NCBI GenBank assembly: GCA_009823395.1
Contig: CM020501.1
Span: 32,648,493 to 32,712,492, forward strand
Direction of reading: 5' to 3'
Source: Thamnaconus septentrionalis
Lineage: Eukaryota > Chordata > Actinopteri > Tetraodontiformes > Monacanthidae
DNA: 64,000 nt
In this document: positions 9,551-20,842 of the stretch, one piece after another
Layout: every line of letters starts with the position of its first letter
Numbering within the stretch: the stretch's first letter is position 1
Made by a program: the position numbers and the translations under genes
The notes under the pieces: generated by a model
What the model was told of the DNA's origin: nothing
What the model saw: only the letters and a program-made list of their open reading frames with translations
Databases searched by the model: none

Positions 9551-12017
9551 GATGTTTGACAAGATCTATTCCAATCCGGTTCTTTCCTGTGCCCCTACAT
9601 TTAATCAGAACAGCTGTTTTACAGCTGTGATGTGCACAGATGGATGAAAACACCTTATTTCCTCTTTCAGCAGTTCACTATTCCTTGTTTTTTCCTGCTG
9701 TCCAAGCACGCGTACTGTCAAAACAAATTCTCCGCCGGAGACGAGTTTTGTTCACTTCTGTGTGCTCTGCCTTGAAGTTGCCGGAGAACATCACTGCACA
9801 TTTATGTCAAGACAGAGCATGCGCATAAAGAACGCAGCCTACCTGACTGTTTACATGACAACGCTTTTACTTTTTGGGCAAGGAAAACTCCGCTGCTGTG
9901 AAACTGAATGAAATTCAGCTGGGATAAGGCCGTTTATTGTGACTGAGGTGTTTATGTGGAGCATTTGTATTTGGTTTGGGCTTCTTCTCCAATTGCAACA
10001 ATAGTGCAACAATAGGCTCCATGTAAATCCAACTATTGAGTTATTTTTTTTTTTGGCTTCAGAACAAATTCCTAATTCTGACTAATAGTTTCTGAAACGT
10101 CAGGGTTAGCGTTTGAAAGATGAAGTGAGTTATGGAGTAATACCAATACAATCAGCTTTCCTGTAGTTTACAATAAAATACTTGTCAAATAACTATGTGC
10201 CAAATTTAAGACTCTAAATATTGGATTGCCTTGGTGTTTTCTTAGACTGTAAACAAAACACAAAATGTGTTTTTGATTTTTATTTTTTAAATGACTGCGT
10301 GTAAATGATAAAATTTAAAAAAAGTTATTTTTCATGGTATTTATGTTACCACTTTCTTAAACAACCGACTTGGATAAAGAAACATTTTAAATGCAGAGTA
10401 AAACAATGGGTTGTTTTGTTCTCTTCATTCATAATCACAATCACCCCTCTTGATGCATTTTCTATATTGAAGCAGAATAATGAAGATCCTTGGAGGAGAA
10501 CTGTTTTTGTGTGTTGGTGTCCTTCATTTCAATTTGACAAGTAAAAACACAAAAAAGAAACAACACTGGCTTTGGTTTGTGCTTAATATATTATAGTATG
10601 TAAGTAAAGATAATGTTATTAGGGTTTTGGTTGTCATATTAAAGGTTTTTTTTATATAAGTAATATATAATAGTTTTGAGTAAACCAGTAAACATATACA
10701 GCACAATATTTGAAAAAAAAAAATCAGGTAAGCTAGGCAAGAAAGCAAGAGAAAAAGAGATTATGTTCATTATGCAATGTATTGCACTATTTATGTTACT
10801 GATCTGTAAGAATGTGTCCTTAAGAAAATAAACTCATGATATTTTATGGAGACAAATGATTCGCTTTGCAACTGCTGTATTTCAATTCTCACAGTTCAGT
10901 TTCAGACTAAAAGGAGACTTTTGAAGCAGATGCATGCCGGCGCTATTAACCTGTGCAAAAATTCCCAATGCGATATTTTGCTTTAATGTGGTGCACTGTT
11001 ACTATTTGAAAAACTCAGACCTCAGACTTCAGATGAAAATCAAACTATAGTTGTTATTTATTGTAGGATGTGAGGTAAATCGTTGGGCAAATACTGTTAC
11101 TATTAAATCCATTTACTCATTTGTGACATGTGGTTGCGGTGTTTATAAGGTGACTTTGGATATCCTCCTGTGTCCAAAATGTTCTCCTATATGAGCTTGA
11201 AAGTGAGTGTCAAAGGAAAAAGAAAATTAATTTGCTAACTTTAAGCCCTTATCAAAGCACTGTTTTAGTAAAATACCGACAGCTAATGGTTAAACAAGTG
11301 TGTTTTATAACATCCTAAAAAGGCAGATTAGAACTGAAACAGTCACTTTGGTTGCAGACCTCCACCTTCACTAATCACTTCATTACATATACCTTGCCAA
11401 TAACAGTTTGGACTCCCTGTAATCATCAGAAATGGCAAAATCAAGAAGCTGCTGAGAACAATCCAAAGATGTGAGAGGTTTTTTTTCTCAAGGGGGAAGG
11501 CAAGCAAGGTGGACGCGAATCACTCTTAAAGAAAACACACACGTATATGTGAATACATCGGTTTTTAGAATGTTAAACAAGGAGTTTAACCATTCTAAAA
11601 GAGTGTTAGGTATCCATGCCTTCAAGTTTTAGAAACAGCTGATGTCAGATGACTGTGATGTAGAGTGCACGCTCACGCAAAGTAAAAGACAAAGCAAAGG
11701 TTGGACTGGTCTCCGTGGAATTTACATACAGGATAGAAGCACTTGGGAGTTCAAACTTTAAACTCTCAACAAAGTTCAACTGAAAGTGACTTGCTGCATC
11801 ATGTAAATAGGGAATTCCTGAGGAAGGACGGAAGGTGGAAAGGCAAATGGGAGCCAGATGAGAAAGATGATGAAATGGAAAATTCTCTTGGGAATTAAGT
11901 AGGAGGATGACTGGGGACTTTGCTCAGAGATAATTGTGTTGCACAACTGTTGTCTCCCTCAGACACAGCAGCTCAAGTATGAGTGTGCATGATGGCAGTG
12001 AACCTTAACGCTGCACT
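9551..12017. other. Long spacer between copies 3 and 4
   Basis: Mostly AT-rich. The stretch from about 9690 to 10050, with GTTTACATGACAACGC and CTCCATGTAAATCC motifs, resembles a non-autonomous fish DNA element, but I could not fix its ends. From about 11740 the sequence becomes the array-type 5' flank of copy 4. ORFs of 60-80 codons here look random. Confidence 0.45.
11882..11936 (+). promoter_or_regulatory. EBF/Olf-1-like site plus homeodomain-type site, copy 4
   Basis: ATTCTCTTGGGAAT (11882-11895) is one mismatch from the palindromic olfactory EBF consensus ATTCCCNNGGGAAT read on the other strand. TAATTG, an Lhx2-type homeodomain core, ends at 11936. The same pair at exactly the same spacing precedes copies 5, 9 and 12. 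Olfactory receptor promoters are known to combine such sites; binding here is inferred. Confidence 0.45.
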
Positions 12018-13010
12018 ATGGACAACCTGGGAGAAACCCAGCTCTGCTTCCCTCAGCTACACAACTTGTCCTGCAAGCGACTGATTCGTCCTCACTCTGA
12101 GACCATCTTCTTCTACATACTGCTCTCCAGCATCTCCGGCCTGACCGTAGTCCTCAATCTGCTGGTCATCATCTCCATCTCCCACTTCAAGCAGCTCCAC
12201 ACCCCTACCAACCTGCTTCTCCTCTCCCTTGCTGTCTCTGACCTGCTGGTGGGGCTGCTAGTGATGCCTACAGAGACAATACGTTTTGTAGAGAGCTGCT
12301 GGATTCTGGGTGACCTCATGTGTGCTCTGTGCTACATTATCAGCTTCATCCTCACCTCGGCCTCTGTGGGCAACATGGTGCTCATATCCATTGACCGATA
12401 TGTTGCTATCTGTTATCCTCTGCAGTATCCTGGCACCATCACTCGCAGTCGGATGCAGTTGTGTGTGTGTCTGTGCTGGGCCTGCTCTTTTCTCTACAAT
12501 GGCCTGATTCTAAAATATTTTCTAAGGCAGCCGGGCCGATACAATTCCTGCGTGGGGGAGTGCCTGATAGTTGTGGATTATGTGTCCGGAACTGTTGATC
12601 TTGTTGTTACGTTCCTTGGGCCATGCTCAGCCATTGTTGTTCTGTACATGAGAGTGTTTTTCGTGGCAGTGTCTCAGGCTCGAGCCTTACGGTCTCACAT
12701 TACTGTCATTCCTGTCGCTTCAGTTTCAGTCACGGCAAAGAAATCAGAGAAAAAAGCAGCCCGAACTCTGGGTATTGTCATTCTGGTCTTTCTGATGAGT
12801 TTCTGTCCGTATTACTACCCTTCTCTGGTAGGTCAGCACATTTCCATCAGTGCTTCATCTTGGGACGTTTTGACTTGGATGTTGTATTTTAATTCCTGTC
12901 TGAATCCGATCATTTATGCTTTTTTCTATCCCTGGTTTAGAAAAGCAGTCAGGCTCATTGTGACGTGGAAGATATGTCAACAGAACTCCTCTCAGACAAA
13001 CATACTTTAA
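12018..13010 (+). CDS. TAAR-like GPCR, copy 4 (intact)
   Basis: Intact 330 aa single-exon receptor with DRY, NPIIY and FFYPWFRK. The helix-3 pocket reads MCALCYIISFILTS, so 3.32 is serine and neighbouring positions differ from copy 1 (Cys, Tyr, Ile, Ile). Loop 2 reads YFLRQPGRYNSCVGEC with IVVDYVSG after it, and the 5.42 aspartate is kept. Loop 3 has GQHISISASSWD, close to copy 3, while the C-tail is like copy 1 or 2. This mosaic suggests exchange of segments between copies. Ligand unknown; family assignment firm. Confidence 0.93.
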   Translation: MDNLGETQLCFPQLHNLSCKRLIRPHSETIFFYILLSSISGLTVVLNLLVIISISHFKQLHTPTNLLLLSLAVSDLLVGLLVMPTETIRFVESCWILGDLMCALCYIISFILTSASVGNMVLISIDRYVAICYPLQYPGTITRSRMQLCVCLCWACSFLYNGLILKYFLRQPGRYNSCVGECLIVVDYVSGTVDLVVTFLGPCSAIVVLYMRVFFVAVSQARALRSHITVIPVASVSVTAKKSEKKAARTLGIVILVFLMSFCPYYYPSLVGQHISISASSWDVLTWMLYFNSCLNPIIYAFFYPWFRKAVRLIVTWKICQQNSSQTNIL

Positions 13011-14080
13011 TCTGTATGTGTAATGGTGTTGTGTATTAAAATGTGTCAGCCAAATGTATATCATATCTAACACAATTAAGGAACAGGACCGAATCACACA
13101 GATTTCTCTAAATCCTCATAATGAGGGTTAAAAAAATCTGTGACTGTCAATATTAAAAAACTATATTTTTATATACAGCAGTCATCAGTGAAATAATAAA
13201 GTTGTAAGTGGGATGCAGGTGTAATATCTAAATCTATACTAACATGCTTTAAAACAATGTTAGGTTCATTTTTATTTATTTATTTATTTATTTCATAAGC
13301 AATGAGGCAGTATGTAATATAGCCTGATTAGAAAATATCATTTGTTGTACAGATGCAAAATTGCAAGCATAGAAAGTTGTGTGTTTGTTTTTGAATTATA
13401 GTGTGTAAATAAAGAACAAATTGCAGTACACACTATCTATATTTCTACTTTCGTTTATAACAAACTTGTAAGAAAAGACGATATTTCAGTTGCATAACAA
13501 AACAAGAGCTGATGCTCTCTTTTTTATGACAATATACTACATTTGTGTTTTGTGCATTTAAGTAAGAAAAGAAAATACGGGAGATTGTTTATTAATCCTC
13601 TAACAAACTAGTAGGTAATGACAAAGATTGAATGATTGAATGACAATGATTGAACGTTTTCAATTATTGCCTCTTTCTCTATGAGAGCCACTTTAATTAT
13701 TTTGTTTAATTGTTGTTACATTGTATGACGTATTAGAAATCGTAAACGAAACTAAGTTAGACTTTAACTTTAACATGATTTATGAAATGCTCTCCCGCTT
13801 GCCATATAGAGGAGCAAGAGACAGGGATGCGGGTTTTTTACTGATTAGACAAAGGAGAGCCATATTTTTGGTTGACCGCTCAGGCTTGCTCTATTTTTGT
13901 CGCTCTGTTTGGCCGAACTTGAGCTGAAGATTTATGTGAATAATTTAAAGTGAATCGAAATAAAATTGCAATAATCAGAAGGGCGATGTATGTTTTCATG
14001 AGTGTGTCCGGACCGCAGGTCTCCCCTGCATGGTGAAGATGGACGGCTGCCCATGGAAACGCCGTCACTATCTCTTAGGT
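13011..14080. other. Spacer after copy 4, no gene
   Basis: AT-rich 3' flank related to that of copies 2 and 5, with a short (TTTA)n run near 13270. The part from about 13680 is unique sequence in this window and shows no coding signal. Confidence 0.5.
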
Positions 14081-14119
14081 TTTTCATATGTGTAAAGAAT
14101 AATATTCATCAACAGTCTC

Positions 14120-14405
14120 AGCAGAGATGTCCAGACTTTCCTGGCCACAGTCACCTCCTCCAGCTCATCCGGCAGGACCCTAAGGTGTTTCTAGGCCAGT
14201 CGAGAGACGTAGTCCCTACAGCGCATCTTCCCCAGGGCCTCCTCTCGGTGGGACATGCCTGGAACACCTCTCCAGGGAGGCGTCCAGGAGGCATCTGAAA
14301 CAGATGCCCGGGCCACCTCAGCTGGCCCCTCTCGATGCGGAGGAGCAGCGGCTCTACTCCAAGCTCCGCACCCTGTCCCAGAGGGGGCGCGCGGCCACCC
14401 TACGG
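14120..14405 (-). mobile_element. LINE fragment (region downstream of the reverse transcriptase)
   Basis: GC-rich stretch with phrases such as CAGGAGGCATCTGAAACAGATGCCCGGGCC and CTCTCGATGCGGAGGAGCAG, typical of a very common fish non-LTR element in reverse orientation. It lies on the same strand as the reverse transcriptase piece at 14870-15960, and another repeat has been inserted between the two parts. Confidence 0.55.
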
Positions 14406-14419
14406 AGGAAACTCATTTG

Positions 14420-14660
14420 TATCTGCGATCTCTTTCAATCAATCAATCAATCAACTTTTATTTGTACAGCGCTAAATTACATCCAAAGACGTCTCAAAGC
14501 GCTATGTACAATCAGAGAAAAGGCAACCAACTGGGCCCCCAGAGCAGCAGAGGGCGACAGTGGCCAGGAAAAACTCCCCTGTGGGAAGAAACCAAGAGCA
14601 GATCCAGACTCCAGAGGGCCAGAGGTCATCTGCCTATGACTAGCTGGGGTGAGAAAGAAA
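14420..14660 (-). repeat. Interspersed repeat, inverted relative of the copy at 29646
   Basis: It contains a (CAAT)n start, CAGCGCTAAATTACA and AGGAAAAACTCCCCTGTGGG. The reverse complement of these phrases occurs at 29660-29830. Both copies end in the AT-rich tail beside the ACTTTTATTTGT-type motif. Probably the tail of a fish LINE or a SINE using it. Confidence 0.6.
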
Positions 14661-14672
14661 TACAAAAATTGT

Positions 14673-14673
<1 letters not shown>

Positions 14674-14715
<42 letters not shown>
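14674..14715. repeat. (GA)n microsatellite
   Basis: About 21 perfect dinucleotide repeats next to the inverted interspersed repeat. Confidence 0.95.
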
Positions 14716-14718
<3 letters not shown>

Positions 14719-14869
14719 AGCCAGAGTGGCAGGGTTAAAGCTCTCACCATAAACAGTAGATGCAGATATATAAGAATGAATAATTCAAATATGTATAGAG
14801 GTGGATGTTTTTGTATCATATACATCAAATCATTCTAGAATCTAGATAGGCCCAAATGTTGAGGGGTGG

Positions 14870-15960
14870 GGTGGTACAGCCGCTGTCCATGTAGAGTGTG
14901 TAAGTCTGTGTTTGCTGTCCATGTAGAATGCGCTTGTTTATCTTTGTTTTGCTCATTATCCAAAGCTCATGACCAGAGGTGAGGGTGGGAACGTATTGAC
15001 CTGTAAATCGAGTTCTCCACCTTTGGCTTAGCTTCTCCTTCACCACGACAGATCACAGCACTGCAGACGCCTCACCGATCCGCCTTTCGATCTTGTGCTC
15101 CAACTTTCCCTCACTGATGAACAAGACCTCGAGATACTTGAACTCCTCCACCTGAGGCAGGGTCTCCCCACCAACCCGGAGAAGGCAAGTCACCTTTTTA
15201 AGGTCGAGAACCATGGCCCCGGACTTGGAGGTGTTGATTCTCATCCCAGCCGCTTCACACTCGGCTGCAAACCGCCCCAGTGCACATTGGAGGTCCTGGC
15301 TCGATGAAGCCAACATGACCACATCATCTGCAAAAAGCAGAGACGCAATCATGTGGTTCCAGAACCAGACCCCTTCTGGCCCCTGGCTGCACCTAGAAAT
15401 TCTGTCCATGAAAAGAATGAACAGAACCGGTGACAAAGGGCAGCCCTGCCTGAGTCCAACATGCACTGGGAATAAGTCTGACTTACTGCCGGCAATGCGA
15501 ACCATACTCCTGCTCCGATCACATCACTTAACAGAGGGCCCCGGACCCCATACTCCTGGAGCACCCCCCACAAGATGTGTTGAGGGACACGGTCGAACGC
15601 CTTCTCCAGATCCACATAGCACATGTGGACTGGTTGGGCGAACTCCCATGAACCCTCGAGCACCCGGCGGAGAGTATGGAGCTGGTCCAGTGTTCCACGA
15701 CCCGGACAGATCCCGCACTGTTCCTCCTGACTTTGAAGTTCGACTATCGGCCGTATCCTCCTCTCCAGCATCCTGGAGTAGACTTTACTGGGGAGGCTGA
15801 GGAGTGTGATCCCTCTATAATTAGAGCACACCCTCCAGTCCCCCTTTTTAAAAAGAGGAACCACCACCCCGGTCTGCCAGTCCAGAGACAATGTCCCCGA
15901 CCGCCAAGCAATGTTACAGAGGCGTGTCAACCAAGAAAGTCCTTGCACGTCCAGAGACTT
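14870..15960 (-). mobile_element. LINE reverse transcriptase remnant, frameshifted
   Basis: Two overlapping minus-strand frames (15349-15948 and 15053-15505) together cover the reverse transcriptase core of a non-LTR retrotransposon. Visible motifs in order are VVPLFKKGD, SNYRGITLLSLPSKVYS, CYVDLEKAFDRVP, GLRQGCPLSPVLFILFMD and the catalytic LLFADDVVMLASS, followed by the INTSKSGAMV and EEFKYLEVLF regions. A frameshift near 15490 separates the blocks, and the endonuclease domain is missing. Dead copy; clade not assigned. Confidence 0.85.
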
Positions 15961-16020
15961 GAGGTACTTGGGGTGGAGCTCATGCTCAAGGTTTGCAGTC
16001 TTTAAGACACACAGGGCTAC

Positions 16021-16578
16021 TTTTCAATTTTTTTCTGAGCCCTTTTCCTATGCTGTGCAAAATCCTCCTCGTGGTTCAAATTGAGCTCATTCACTTGCAG
16101 TGCAATTCTGACCTCAGAGCCAAGTTCAGGGAAGTGAGTGGAAAAGCAATAAGCTTGGACAATTTTTGGGAGAATTGGCCCCTACCTTTCCTGAGCTTTC
16201 CAGGAGGTTCAGTCGAGCCTTGTGCCTTTTTGGAAGCACATATCTATGTGAGAAACTCTTCTCCACTGTGAACTTTAACAAGTCAAAGTACAGGTCCAGA
16301 CTCACTGATGAGCATCTTCAAGACATAATGAGGGTCTCAACTGCTTCCTCACTGCAGCCAAATGTGGTTGATCTGTGCAAGAGGAAGCTCTGCCAGATGT
16401 CTGGCAGCAGGAAGTAGTCATGAGAGGCCTGTTCTAAATAAACAATTATATTGAAGAAATGTTCATGTTCAGAAGAAGTGTTTTTTTTTTTTTTTTTTGT
16501 GAAGTACTTGATGCGGCCCAGCCTCACCCAGACTCTACCTCCAGCGGTCCCCAGGTAAGTTGAGTTTGAGACACCTCC
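16021..16578 (+). mobile_element. hAT transposase C-terminal remnant with 3' end
   Basis: The frames at 15993-16271 and 16166-16417 give FREVSGK, then LFGSTYLCEKLFSTVNFNKS and SRLTDEHLQDIMRV, the dimerisation region of hAT transposases related to host ZBED and GTF2IRD2 proteins. A frameshift lies near 16170. The end near 16560-16578 reads GAGTTTGAGACACCTCCTG, close to the reverse complement of the usual hAT terminus CAGGGGTCTCAAACTC. The 5' part of the element is gone, and the piece abuts the LINE remnant. Confidence 0.75.
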
Positions 16579-16659
16579 TGTAAACTCACCGGTTGCATCA
16601 TATAACCAGGGAATTCCTTCGGAAGGTGAGACAAGACATAGGAAAGATGATGGAACGCA

Positions 16660-16714
16660 ATTCTCTTGGGAATTAAGTAGGAGGATGACTGGGGACTTTA
16701 ATCAAAGATAATTG
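16660..16714 (+). promoter_or_regulatory. EBF/Olf-1-like site plus homeodomain-type site, copy 5
   Basis: ATTCTCTTGGGAAT at 16660-16673 and TAATTG at 16709-16714 have the same 55-base layout as copies 4, 9 and 12. The hAT and LINE remnants end about 80 bases upstream, so little of the original flank remains beyond this block. Confidence 0.45.
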
Positions 16715-16795
16715 TGTTGCACTACTCTTGTCTCCCTCAGACACAGCAGATCAAGTATGAGTGTGCATGATGGCAGTGAACCTTAACGCTGCACT

Positions 16796-17788
16796 ATGGA
16801 CAACCTGGGAGAAACCCAGCTCTGCTTCCCTCAGCTACACAACTCTTCCTGCAAACGACTGATTCGTCCTCACTCTGAGACCATCTTCTTCTACATACTG
16901 CTCTCCAGCATCTCCGGCCTGACCGTAGTCCTCAATCTGCTGGTCATAATCTCCATCTCCCACTTCAAGCAGCTCCACACCCCTACCAACCTGCTTCTCC
17001 TCTCCCTTGCTGTCTCTGACCTGCTGGTGGGGCTGCTAGTTATGCCTACAGAGACAATACGTTTTGTAGAGAGCTGCTGGATTCTGGGTGACCTCATGTG
17101 TGCCCTTTCCTGTATTGTCAACTTCATCCTCACTTCAGCCTCTGTGGGCAACATGGTGCTCATATCCATTGATCGATATGTTGCTATATGTTATCCTCTG
17201 CAGTATCCTGGCACCATCACTCACAGTCGGGTGCAGTTGTGCGTGTGTCTGTGCTGGGCCTGCTCTTTTCTGTACAATGGACTGATTTTAAAAGATCATC
17301 TGAGGCAGCCGGGCCGATACAATTCTTGCTTGGGGGAGTGCCTGATAGTTATTGATTATGTGTCTGGAACTGTTGATCTTGTTGTTACGTTCTTTGGTCC
17401 ATGCATAGCCATTGTTGTTCTGTACATGAGAGTGTTTTTCGTGGCAGTGTCTCAGGCTCGAGCCTTACGGTCTCACATTACTGTCATTCCTGTTGGTTCA
17501 GTGTCAGTCATTGCAAAGAAATCAGAGAAAAAAGCAGCCCGAACTCTGGGTATTGTCATTCTGGTCTTTCTGATGAGTTTCTGTCCGTATTACTACCCTT
17601 CTCTGGCAGGTCAGGACATTACAACCAGCGCCTCCTCGTGGACAATTGTGACGTGGGTGTTGTATTTCAATTCTTGTCTGAACCCAATCATATATGCTTT
17701 TTTTTATCCTTGGTTTAGAAAAACAGTCTGGCTCATTGTAACGTGGAAGTTACCACAACAGAACTCTTCTCAGGCCAATATACTATGA
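16796..17788 (+). CDS. TAAR-like GPCR, copy 5 (intact, Asn at 3.32)
   Basis: Intact 330 aa receptor with the array's usual landmarks (DRY, NPIIY, FFYPWFRK). The helix-3 pocket reads MCALSCIVNFILTS: position 3.32 is asparagine, unique in the array. The N-terminal glycosylation site is NSS. Intracellular loop 2 reads GTITHSRVQ, helix 5 FFGPCIAIVVLYM and the C-tail TVWLIVTWKLPQQNSSQANIL. The last 258 bases and the whole 3' flank are duplicated at 32276-33597, where only this 3' end of the gene survives. The 5.42 aspartate is kept. Confidence 0.93.
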   Translation: MDNLGETQLCFPQLHNSSCKRLIRPHSETIFFYILLSSISGLTVVLNLLVIISISHFKQLHTPTNLLLLSLAVSDLLVGLLVMPTETIRFVESCWILGDLMCALSCIVNFILTSASVGNMVLISIDRYVAICYPLQYPGTITHSRVQLCVCLCWACSFLYNGLILKDHLRQPGRYNSCLGECLIVIDYVSGTVDLVVTFFGPCIAIVVLYMRVFFVAVSQARALRSHITVIPVGSVSVIAKKSEKKAARTLGIVILVFLMSFCPYYYPSLAGQDITTSASSWTIVTWVLYFNSCLNPIIYAFFYPWFRKTVWLIVTWKLPQQNSSQANIL

Positions 17789-18842
17789 TCAGTTCATGTA
17801 ATGGTGTTGGATATGAAAATGTGTCAGCCAAATACATTATATCTAACACAATTAAAGAGCCAGGCATAATCAACCAGATTTTTCTACACCCTCACAATGA
17901 GGGCTCTGAAACAAGCTCCAAATGTGAATATTAAACAACTATGTTGTCACAGCGGGCATCAGTGAAAGAAAATAGTTGTAGGTGGGATGCAGGTGTAATA
18001 TCTAAATATAGAGGTAATAACATTCGACAAAAGTGTTAAGTTCAGTTTCACAAGCATTGTGGGAGGAAGGGCTTTAGTCTGATTATGTGCCGTGTAATGA
18101 AACAACATATAACCGATGCAAAGAAAGTCTCTACAACGAAAACGTCAGTGAACACATTCTGACATTGTAAAATGCTTTAGCTAAATTTAAATAGAATGAC
18201 AAAAAAGATGATACATGTGGGTTTTTGCACAGGTGAAATAGTAAGCAAGGGAAGTTGTGGGTTTGTTTTTGAATTATAGTGCATCATAAACAAGAAATTT
18301 CAGTTTGTACACAACATCTATATTTCTACTTTGGTTGATGAGAAACATAAGAAAACACCATCTTTCAATTGCTTAATAAAAGCAGAGACGATGTTCTTCT
18401 TTTTCATGACATTACACTATATTTGCGTTTCATGCATTTTAGTGACAAATAGCAAAGATTGTTGAAAGTGACATTAACCCCAGATAACACTAGTGAATGA
18501 CTGGATGTGTATTTTCTATTGTTGGCCCTGTCTCTTAGGTTATAAGTATGAGTAATGGATGACATTTTAAGATTGTCCAAAACATATAAACAGTTTCCTA
18601 TAATAAGACCTGAAGTTATTGTTTATTGTTTGGAATGGAACTGCAATAAACTTGCAACTAAAACTTAAGGAGTTTCATGGAAATGTACTAACTTTCTTTT
18701 GAAATTGCATTTTCTTTTCATTTTGAAGATTTGACTCTGTATACTCACACATTTGCTCATCTCATTAAAATTTTAGTCTGATGAGACAGACCTCTGGTCT
18801 GTGAGGCCAACAAATGAGGCACAGATGCCTAGGTGTGTTGTT
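17789..18842. other. 3' flank of copy 5, duplicated
   Basis: AT-rich spacer repeated at 32540-33596 with very few differences. No gene seen. Confidence 0.7.
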
Positions 18843-19267
18843 CATATCTGCAAATGTTGCCACAGTCCGTTGCTATAATGTGTCTATATTTGAATGTCCT
18901 AAAGTGTCAGACTTTAGATACAAATTTGCCTACATCTTCCATTTTTGTTAGATGGTGAATTAAAAGACCAACCTGTCAATCATTTGTAAAATAATATCTC
19001 TATGAATCCCATTCATTCATTTGTGTCAAGTGTAGTAGCACATTGTTTTTCTGGTGGCTTTGGGCGTCCTCTTCTGTCCAACATGTGCCACTGTGGCTGC
19101 TTGAATGTAAAAAATCAAAAACGATGTAATAAAAATTAATTGGCAAAAGGTAAAATACATCTGGTCAATTATATGTTAAAAAAAGATTAAACAAATTGTA
19201 TAAATGTAGCACAGTTTTATCAGTTTTATGACATCTAAAAAAAATTCCCCTCACCTTGCTTATCTCA

Positions 19268-19476
19268 GGGTAACATGGTGGCGCAGTGGTTAGAGCTGTA
19301 GCATCACATCAAGAAGGTCATGGGTTCGGTCCCAGCCTGGGGTCTTTCTCTGTGGATTTTGCATGTTCTCCCTGTGCCTGCATGGGATTTCTCCGTGTTC
19401 TCCCAGAGTCCAAAAACATGCATGTGAGGCAAACTGGGAACACTAAATTGTCCAGATGTTAGTGGGTGAGGTATCC
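19268..19476 (+). repeat. tRNA-headed SINE-like element (duplicate of 432)
   Basis: Same insertion as at 432 and 34022, with the same flanks, carried by the segmental duplication. Box A-like TGGCGCAGTGG and box B-like GGTTCGGTCCC are intact. Confidence 0.65.
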
Positions 19477-19849
19477 GTGGAAAAGGATAATTAGATGGTT
19501 TTGCATACATTTTTCAAAAAGTGGAGGAAGAAAGGAAGTACAGGACGGACTGGTATCCATTGCAGGGAATTCCTAGGCAAGCTAGAGGTACATAGGACTT
19601 CACACTCTAAACTCTCAACAAAAGTTAAACTAAACTGACTGTTGCATCATGTAAGTAGGGAATTTCAGGGAATTGAAAGTTCAGATGAGATGTGGAAAAG
19701 ATGATGAAATGCAATTGTCTGAGGGATTGAGGAGGAGGATGACTGCGGACTTTGCTCAGAGATAATTGTGTTGCACTACTCTTGTCTCCCTCAGACACAG
19801 CAGCTCAAGTATGAGTGTGCATGATGGCAGTGAACCTTAACGCTGCACT

Positions 19850-20842
19850 ATGGACAACCTGGGAGAAACCCAGCTCTGCTTCCCTCAGCTACACAACTTG
19901 TCCTGCAAGCGACTGATTCGTCCTCACTCTGAGACCATCTTCTTCTACATACTGCTCTCCAGCATCTCCGGCCTGACCGTAGTCCTCAATCTGCTGGTCA
20001 TCATCTCCATCTCCCACTTCAAGCAGCTCCACACCCCTACCAACCTGCTTCTCCTCTCCCTTGCTGTCTCTGACCTGCTGGTGGGGCTGCTAGTGATGCC
20101 TACAGAGACAATACGTTTTGTAGAGAGCTGCTGGATTCTGGGTGAACTCATGTGTGCTCTGTGCTGCATTATCAGCTTCATCCTCACCTCGGCCTCTGTG
20201 GGCAACATGGTGCTCATATCCATTGATCGATATGTTGCTATATGTTATCCTCTGCAGTATCCTGGCACCATCACTCACAGTCGGGTGCAGTTGTGTGTGT
20301 GTCTGTGCTGGGCCTGTTGTTTTCTCTACAATGGACTGATTTTAAAAGATCATCTGAGGCAGCCGGGCCGATACAATTCTTGCTTGGGGGAGTGCCTGGT
20401 ACTTATTGATTATGTGTCTGGAACTGTTGATCTTGTTGTTACGTTCTTTGGGCCATGCTCAGCCATTGTTGTTCTGTACTTGAGAGTGTTTTTCGTGGCA
20501 GTTTCTCAGGCTCGAGCCTTACGGTCTCACATTACTGTCATTCCTGTTGGTTCAGTGTCAGTCATGGCAAAGAGATCAGAGAAAAAAGCAGCCCAAACTC
20601 TGGGTATTGTCATTCTGGTCTTTCTGATGAGTTTCTGTCCGTATTACTACCCTTCTCTGGCAGGCCAGGACATTACAAACAGCGCTTCCTCTTGGACAAT
20701 TGTGACGTGGGTGTTTTATTTCAATTCTTGTCTGAATCCAATCATATATGCTTTTTTCTATCCCTGGTTTAGAAAAACAGTCAGGCTCATTGTGACGTGG
20801 AAGATACGTCAACAGAACTCTTCTCATACAAATATATTTTGA
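19850..20842 (+). CDS. TAAR-like GPCR, copy 6 (A type, intact)
   Basis: Intact 330 aa receptor at the position equivalent to copies 1 and 11 in the duplicated block, with the same flanks. The coding sequence is a mosaic: the helix-3 pocket (MCALCCIISFILTS) and loop 2 (GRYNSC) resemble copies 4 and 5, while the 3' third ([21 protein letters not shown], end HTNIF) resembles copy 1. Loop 3 has MAKRSEKKAAQT in place of TAKKSEKKAART. DRY, NPIIY and the 5.42 aspartate are kept and 3.32 is serine. This points to gene conversion inside the array. Confidence 0.93.
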   Translation: MDNLGETQLCFPQLHNLSCKRLIRPHSETIFFYILLSSISGLTVVLNLLVIISISHFKQLHTPTNLLLLSLAVSDLLVGLLVMPTETIRFVESCWILGELMCALCCIISFILTSASVGNMVLISIDRYVAICYPLQYPGTITHSRVQLCVCLCWACCFLYNGLILKDHLRQPGRYNSCLGECLVLIDYVSGTVDLVVTFFGPCSAIVVLYLRVFFVAVSQARALRSHITVIPVGSVSVMAKRSEKKAAQTLGIVILVFLMSFCPYYYPSLAGQDITNSASSWTIVTWVFYFNSCLNPIIYAFFYPWFRKTVRLIVTWKIRQQNSSHTNIF

